Assembly (NCBI GenBank): GCA_021202205.1
Contig: JAJQDJ010000318.1
Coordinates: forward strand, 1-5,756
Direction of reading: 5' to 3'
Source of the DNA: Erysipelotrichaceae bacterium
Lineage (GTDB): Bacteria; Bacillota_I; Bacilli_A; Erysipelotrichales; Coprobacillaceae
Length of the DNA: 5,756 nucleotides
This document shows positions 5,744-5,756 of the stretch, piece by piece. Numbering within the stretch: position 1 is the first letter of the stretch; every line of letters starts with the position of its first letter. A program made the position numbers and the translations under genes. The notes beneath the pieces are model-generated. The model was not told the DNA's origin. It worked only from the letters and a program-made list of their open reading frames with translations, and made no database searches.

Positions 5744-5756
5744 ATTTATTATTTTA

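Overview
The window is AT-rich chromosomal DNA. Its strong AGGAGG-type ribosome binding sites, intrinsic U-tract terminators and protein families point to a low-GC Firmicute. A gut Erysipelotrichia-like or related Bacillota lineage is my best guess, but nothing here fixes the genus. There are five protein loci: one on the + strand at the left and four on the - strand. No rRNA, tRNA, CRISPR array, IS element or other obvious mobile gene is visible, and no gene-free stretch exceeds 300 bases.

From left to right: (1) 84-977 +, a conserved TIM-barrel-like DUF7916 / 'PEP phosphonomutase-like' protein with an extended -10 promoter. (2) 979-1005, a bidirectional terminator shared with the convergent gene. 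(3) 1004-3208 -, a complete cytosolic GH36 alpha-galactosidase with both catalytic Asp motifs. Its upstream region (3209-3380) holds a good sigma-A-type promoter, a 16-bp perfect palindrome at the predicted start of transcription, and a leader with a terminator and a competing upstream arm. (4) 3387-3853 -, a broken, shortened DUF3800 gene. (5) 4006-4731 -, a TauE/SafE-family permease whose well-placed ATG is immediately followed by TAA, although the protein similarity continues unbroken through that region. (6) 4852-5730 -, a complete MurR/RpiR-type regulator (HTH plus SIS domain) with its own terminator.

The likely common theme is sugar use. The RpiR regulator senses a phosphosugar, the GH36 enzyme releases galactose from alpha-galactosides inside the cell, and DUF7916 proteins are, as far as I recall, often found in PTS/glycoside loci. 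Each - strand gene ends in its own terminator, so they look like separate transcription units rather than one operon. The most interesting points are the start-stop (ATG-TAA) of the permease, the alpha-galactosidase leader with its operator-like palindrome, and the DUF3800 remnant lying between terminators that share a 12-nt sequence.
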